Of a stretch of 64,000 bases of DNA, positions 58,626 through 64,000 are shown one piece after another; position 1 is the stretch's first letter, and every line of letters begins with the position of its first letter. A program made the position numbers and the translations under genes. This stretch comes from Oxyruncus cristatus (taxonomy: Eukaryota > Chordata > Aves > Passeriformes > Cotingidae). The DNA lies in contig VXAY01002919.1 in assembly GCA_013399855.1 (NCBI GenBank), positions 1,706,899 through 1,770,898 of the forward strand, in the 5' to 3' direction. The notes below the pieces were generated by a model that worked only from the letters and a program-made list of their open reading frames with translations, was not told the DNA's origin and searched no databases.

Positions 58626-60298
58626 TTAAATGTGCTCCTCAAATGGCTTAATGATGCTCTGATTGCCCTGTGGCTTCGTGGCATTGGGTTTTAGGGCATT
58701 TCCCATTTGGAAAATATTCCTCCTTCGCTTCTCAGAAGCCTGTGCACAACCTGAAGTAATTGTATTTGCCTTGGGTTGAACTCTTTTGGCAGCGTCTAAA
58801 AATAAACATTTGATTTCTCCTCCTTCCCATAGAGCTGCCTCTGCTGAGAGCAGCAACCAAGATGATAAAAAATTAAAGGAAGTGGGAAATCCAACAGAAG
58901 GGAAGCGAGATGGCAACAGCACAGCCCCGAGTCTGTCAGGACTGTACAACTCACATCAGACAGCAGCAAACAAATTCACATCTTCCAGGGGAGGACACGC
59001 AGGGATGTGTTTTCTTCCAGGGGTGGGAACAAGGCTGGTCCTGGGCTCCAGCTCCACGTGCTGGATGTTGTCCCTCCCTCACTGCACCTTGTCCTGGCCC
59101 TGGCACCCCAAACCTCAGCATGGATGAGGGAGAAGAGGCAGAATCCCAACACAGGAGCTCAGGCCTGCAGGACACTGGCACAGCCTGCAGGGAACTCCCT
59201 CCCTCACTGGCCTTTCCCCCCAAAAACTCCACTTGGGGCAGCTCGAGGAGCTCAGTCCCACCAGGGGCAGGTGGCAGAGGAGACACCAAGGAGCCTTTTC
59301 CCTCCTTCCCAAGGGCAGCTTTGGCTCTGACTCATCCTTACGTGTCTCATTCACCACCTCACACTTATTCAATTATTACTTCAGCGCTGGCCCCACTCTG
59401 GGAAGCTTATCTCACACCAAATCCTTCTCAGTCAAGCCCTAAACACTGATTGTTTCAGAAGGAAAGGGCCAAAAGCTGCCTGTTGGCTGCTAATCAGCCC
59501 CTGCATCGTGCCTTGAATGGATGGGAACACCCTGAGCTCAGCAGGGCAGCAAATCCAGGCCCTGTTCCTGCAGGAGCTGGTGGGAAATGTGCACCCAGCT
59601 GTGACACAGTTAGAAAGCCATTTTTAACACAGCAAAATAGCAGCCTGGCTCGGGCACACAGAGCAAGTACCAAGCAGGAGAGACGTTTCCTCACCTCCTC
59701 CTTTAGCCTGAGCCCATCTGGGGTTGCTCAGTGCTCCTGAACTCTTGGGCAGGGAGGCGGAAGAGCTCTGAGGTTTCACTGGCAACGAGGAAACCCTTTA
59801 AACAACTCCTAACAAACAGCACATTGAGAGTCTCTTGGAGAAACCCTCCTTTTGGGGTAGTTTTCCGTGAGAGAGGGCCACTGAGTTAACCCTTTAAGCC
59901 CCAAACTATACCAAAATTCTTAAACCTGAGGCTCCTGTTTCTGTGCATTTATCCTCCCTGTGCATCAGGGATTTTCATGTCAGAACCAAATCAATACATT
60001 CAGATGAGAAAACTTCCCTCCAAGGGCAGCAAAAGGTGTGTTACCCTTGGCTCAAACAGAGCCTGACAGGACAAATAAGTGTTTCCTAGTGCTGGAGTCC
60101 TGCAGAAAATGGATGCTTTCCCTGTTTCCATTGAAACCCACGTACATCTCCAAAGGGATTTCAGAAAACAAGAGCCTTTTGTTTGCATTTGAGGTTTTGT
60201 GCCAGATTTCTGCTGCTTCTGCACTGAGCAACATCGAGAGTGGACCGAGGTGCACGTTACAGGTGGGAAACCCTCAGGTAGGGAAGTGTTGGCTTTAC

Positions 60299-60432
60299 CC
60301 CAGAATCACTGAGGCTGGAAAAGAGCTCCAAGACCAAGTCCAACCATTCCCCGAGGCACTGCTGGGTCCATCACTAACCCCTGTCCCCAAAAGTGCCACG
60401 TCCACACGGCTTTTGAGCGCTTCCAGGGCCGT
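60299..60432 (-). mobile_element. CR1 LINE 3' fragment, divergent subfamily
   Basis: Reverse CR1 end of another subfamily: CCAGAATCACTGAGGCTGGA, AAGAGCTCCAAGACCAAGTC, GGGTCCATCACTAACCCCTG, AAAGTGCCACGTCCACACGG. Confidence 0.8.
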
Positions 60433-62729
60433 GTTATGGAAAGAAGCATCCAGAAAGAGGCATCTAGAAAGATGCTGTGTCTCTGCTGGAACACTGTGAC
60501 GGTGCTGCAGGTTGAGCTGCTGGCTTGTCCACATCCAGCCCCTGCCCTTTGCTCCGCTGTGCCTTTCCTTGTTCCCGCAGATTAGCTGTGACTGGAGCCT
60601 GAGCCGGCCGGGATCGGGTCTCCCTCATTTCAAACATCATTTATCACACAGGATTATCCCCCAGGGGCTCCCGTGCAGTCATATTTAATAACGTAAACGG
60701 CTCCAAATCAAATGAGCTCTCCTGTGAATTTAAGCCAAACTGACGCAGTAGCTTGACACTGCTTATTTCCAAAGCCAAGTGAAAAATGGGAGTGGGATGC
60801 CGGGTGTCTGCGGCCCTCAAAATGTTGTGGCCACGTTTTGACCACGGGGAGGGTGAGTGGAGGTGGAAGGGAGCTGAAGTCAGCTTATCCAGTGATTTGT
60901 AACCACCTGGGTAGGAAAGGGCAGCAGAGCTCCAACACTGCTTCCTTTCACTCAGCTCCACCATCCCTCACTCAAAATGGGAGCGAGAAACCTGATTTAT
61001 ATGTAAAACACCTGCAGGGGGGAAAAAAGGCAGGATTATGGTAAACTTCCATGTTGGAGGGGAGCTGGGCTGGCGGTGCCTGCTGCTCTCCATGGGGTTG
61101 CTCTGAAGGAGGGCCAGGGGTTTCTCAGGTTGCTTGGCTGAAAAACAGCCCTCCATGGAAATGAATCCCAGGAGCAAAGGAGGTCCCGGGCAGGACACAG
61201 GGCTGGTCACCCACTGTGGGGGTGAGGGGCTGCCCAGCGCTGCCTCTCCCAGCTCCACAACGCTCCAAGTGTGCTCAGCCCACGGGGAGCCACTCCCAGC
61301 CCCGTGAATTTGTCCTTTGTTCCTTGATTTTGGGCTGTGGAAGGAGGAGCAGCCGCCGCCACCCCGCCCACGTGGGCACGGAGCACTCCAGCATCGTCCC
61401 TCAGCATCCTCCCTGGCAGCACAACGGGCTCCTTGTGCACCCCCGGCCGTGCCAGGAAGGGGGGGCCTGGCTCCTGGGCTGGCTCTTGGCCTGGAGCGTC
61501 GGTGCCACCCCAGGGAAATGCCGGGGATGTTTGAACTCCGGGGCCAGCCTGGGGGAAAACGGGCTCCTCTGAGCAATCCCCGAGTCCCCAAAGCCCGTGG
61601 GGCAAAAGGGGTCGAGTGCAGAGCCGGCAGGGCCAGGCCAGGACGGGCATCTCCGACTTCCAGCTCCACCACGGACTTGTCCAAAATCTCTTCCAAGTGA
61701 TTCCATCTTCCTCTGGTGCTGCTCCCTCCGAAGCGCATCCTGCTGGAGGTGAGGGACAGAGGATCCGGGGCAGCACGGATAACGGGGTGCCACCTGCTGC
61801 TCTGGCCTCTGACACGAGCAACGGGCTGAGTTTACTTCTGTGCCACTTCCCCCTGCAAAGTGAGGGAGAAAAGGCTTGTTTCAGTCCCAGGATAATACAA
61901 ACACTGTTTCCCAACCCTGGGATTAGTAACTGAGCTCAAGAGCCCGGCCCTTGCCAGGAGCAGCTCTGTGCCAGGGCTGTCCTGAGCTTGCAGCTGGGCT
62001 TGTTAGCCCTGGCTCGGGGCTACTGAGCTCCGAGCCCCCCACTCCACGGGCACTCACTGCCCACCCCCAGCTCCCACCACAGGCAGGACATTCCTGCAGG
62101 GCCCAGAAGGAGCAGGAACGTCTCCGAGGCACAGGCAGGAGCAGTCCCTGCTCACAGCTGCCACCCTCCTGGAAGGGAAACTGGTTTTCCAGGTGAGGGG
62201 TGGGTGGAACCAGCACAAAACCCCAGGCAGTACCTTGGCTGCTGGAGGCCTTCACTGGAATCAATCCAAGTTAAAAACCCAGGAAAGGCCCCAGGCACCC
62301 GGCCCAGCGCTGGTTTCACTGCTGGGCACGTTCCTTTTTTTGTTCCTGAGGCTGCTGGGGATCCTCCAGGGCGGCTCCTCTCCCTCCTCCTGCACAGGGT
62401 TTGTCTCCAAATTCGGGCCTTTTCTTTCCAAGGGGGAAGACAAGGCTGTGGCTGAAAGCCAGAGCACTGACCAGCTGCTGCAGGGAAACCAGTGCCAGAG
62501 CCCAGCCCCAGCCAGGAGGATGGGAAGGACATTTAGCCCCAGCCAGGGCAGCCAGCACGTGCCAGCAATTCACCAAACGGCACCTGGGCCTCTGGAAAAT
62601 CCGATTTCGCTTCCTCAGTGCCCAGTCCTGGCAAAACAAATGAAACATTCGTTAGTTTGGGTGGTTTTGCAAAGGCTGAATGGTGAATTTAACAGAAATT
62701 AAGTTTCTCATTAAGTGTTTGCTGGGTGT

Positions 62730-62835
62730 GAGACCTGCCACGTCAGCCCACTGGACTGGGAAAGGTGTCCCTGCAGCGGGTGGAATTGAGGTGAGCTTTA
62801 AGGTCCCTTCCAACCCAAAATATTCCATGACCCTC
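62730..62835 (+). mobile_element. CR1 LINE 3'-end fragment
   Basis: Sense CR1 terminus: GGGAAAGGTGTCCCTGCAGC, GAGCTTTAAGGTCCCTTCCA, ACCCAAAATATTCCATGA. The 5' boundary is uncertain. Confidence 0.8.
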
Positions 62836-63599
62836 TGAAACCACAGGAGCACCAGCATCTCCGCACTCTCTAAAAACGACACAGTCCCTTCCTGTGCTCC
62901 TGTGTTTGGGTCAAACCCCAAATTACATCTTCCCAGCGAGGCAGGACATGTGGCACTGGGCTGTTACCACCTGATCCAACCCACACTGGGTGGGAAAACG
63001 TGATCGAAAACAACCTTTAGATAACACAACAAATAAACACAGGCTGGGAAGTTTGAGAGCAGCATATTTACGCAGAGGTCAGGGAATCACTCTGGTGGGA
63101 TCTGTGCACACTCCAGCAGCTCAGAGAGGAGCTGGATGGCTCTGGGGCTTCGGTGAAATTTTAAATGTGCTTCTTTGCTCGCAGCAAAGTGTTGCTTTGC
63201 TCGGCTGGATGGTGAAAGGCAGCAGCATGTGACTGCTCCCCGGGAGGTTTTCCTTTCACCCTTTCTTTAGGACATTCTTCGGTGCAGTCATTCTTCACCC
63301 AGTGAAACATCAGCCACCCAGTGCTCCGGGACATTTCTGTTTGACACCAAACTCTGCAGCGGCTCGAGTGTGTCCAGGGGCGGAATTGGGGCTATTGTGC
63401 TAAAATCCATTAGAGGAGATTTTTTTTTTTTTTTTTTAATCCAGTGAGAAAACTTAACGCGTTGTGGGAGGCAGAGGGGGAGCACAGCGAGGGGCCCGGG
63501 GCTGGGGGAGCGATGGGAAACGGGGCTTCACCCTGCCAATAACCTGAATTCCCGTGTAATGTCAGACGGAGCCTCCACTAGCCCTGAGCTTCTCCGACA

Positions 63600-63613
63600 C
63601 CACCATCTAGTGG
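63600..63613 (-). promoter_or_regulatory. CTCF-like motif
   Basis: CCACTAGATGGTGG on the minus strand agrees with the CTCF core CCASYAGRKGGCRS at 13 of 14 positions when read with its flanking G (GCCACTAGATGGTG). Motif only. Confidence 0.5.
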
Positions 63614-64000
63614 CAAAGCCGAGAGGGTCGGGAAGCGTTCCCATCTCTTCCTCCATCCCCTTGCACCCCATTTACTACTCATTTTGCACCCCAGGGATGC
63701 AAAGCCTGCCCTTCCTGCCTCTCCTGGGAAGCCACCATGGACCACAAACCCCTCGGACACCCACACCGGGATCGGGGCCCGGGAGTGGGTCCTGAGCGCT
63801 CCAGGAAGATCCCGGGACAGGGAAAAAATGCCACTGGAGAGGCTGGACTTGGCTTCAGCAGCCCGACCAGTTAAACTGTGGGATGATCCAACCCGGGAGA
63901 CACGAGGTTGAGAAGTGAGGTGGAAAAGAGCCGGAAGGTTGAGCACTCCCAGCGTTGCTGGCAGCTGGTTCTGCCACGGAAAACACACTGGAAGTTTTAC

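Larger units (their letters stand above)
49661..64000. other. Intergenic region downstream of INKA2
   Basis: Fourteen kilobases in which I recognise no exon, rRNA, tRNA or known small RNA. Open frames here are short, overlap on both strands and reflect GC-rich composition. Human synteny predicts RAP1A convergent to INKA2, but its last exon (a polybasic stretch and CAAX end) is not seen. The region holds four CR1 fragments, a CCT microsatellite, T-runs (50341, 55922, 63420), AT-rich islands at about 52140-52320 and 57920-58210, and a CTCF-like site at 63600. Confidence 0.7.

Noticed and set aside
49661..64000. RAP1A last exon, expected on the minus strand by human synteny
   Set aside because: I looked for its polybasic C-terminus with a CAAX end and found none; the gene probably lies beyond the window.

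Overview
The window is vertebrate nuclear DNA, most likely from a bird. It carries single-copy vertebrate genes split into short exons by GT-AG introns. It also carries many 5'-truncated CR1 LINE fragments of the kind that dominates bird genomes, and compact CpG-rich promoters. The gene order and orientation (KCND3 forward, DDX20 reverse, INKA2 forward) is the mirror image of human 1p13.2. All gene calls come from reading the translation and splice sites directly, and the bird assignment is inference from the CR1 content. There is one 170-base run of N (37836-38005).

Region 1-22.25 kb is the 3' half of KCND3 (Kv4.3 voltage-gated potassium channel). Four constitutive C-terminal coding exons, plus the 57-nt alternatively used exon that makes the long isoform, give the last 234 or so residues up to the C-terminal VSAL. 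A 3' UTR of probably about 5.9 kb follows. The exons for the tetramerisation domain, membrane segments and pore lie upstream of the window. About 22.25-24.5 kb is intergenic and starts with a 300-nt tract made almost only of A and C.

Region 24.5-31.0 kb holds the complete DDX20 (Gemin3) gene on the minus strand: 11 coding exons, 2400 nt of CDS, 799 residues. Every DEAD-box motif is present and the promoter is a TATA-less CpG island. Its last exon has an in-frame 51-bp tandem repeat.

Region 31-47.7 kb lacks recognisable coding sequence. It contains a second strong CpG island (37.4-38.6 kb) interrupted by the N gap and an 88-bp minisatellite. This island is the best candidate for the promoter and missing first exon of INKA2. 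INKA2 exon 2 (47763-48734) encodes nearly all of this PAK4-inhibitor family protein and is followed by a 0.9-kb 3' UTR. From 49.66 to 64 kb I see no gene, only CR1 fragments, simple repeats, some AT-rich islands and a good CTCF-like motif. By human synteny RAP1A should follow, but no RAP1A exon is visible.

The three genes are functionally unrelated (membrane excitability, snRNP assembly, actin/PAK signalling) and do not form a pathway. I found no prokaryote-like system or unknown gene cluster. The points most worth following up are the alternative KCND3 exon, the DDX20 repeat expansion, the hidden INKA2 first exon, and a possible convergent CTCF motif pair around INKA2.
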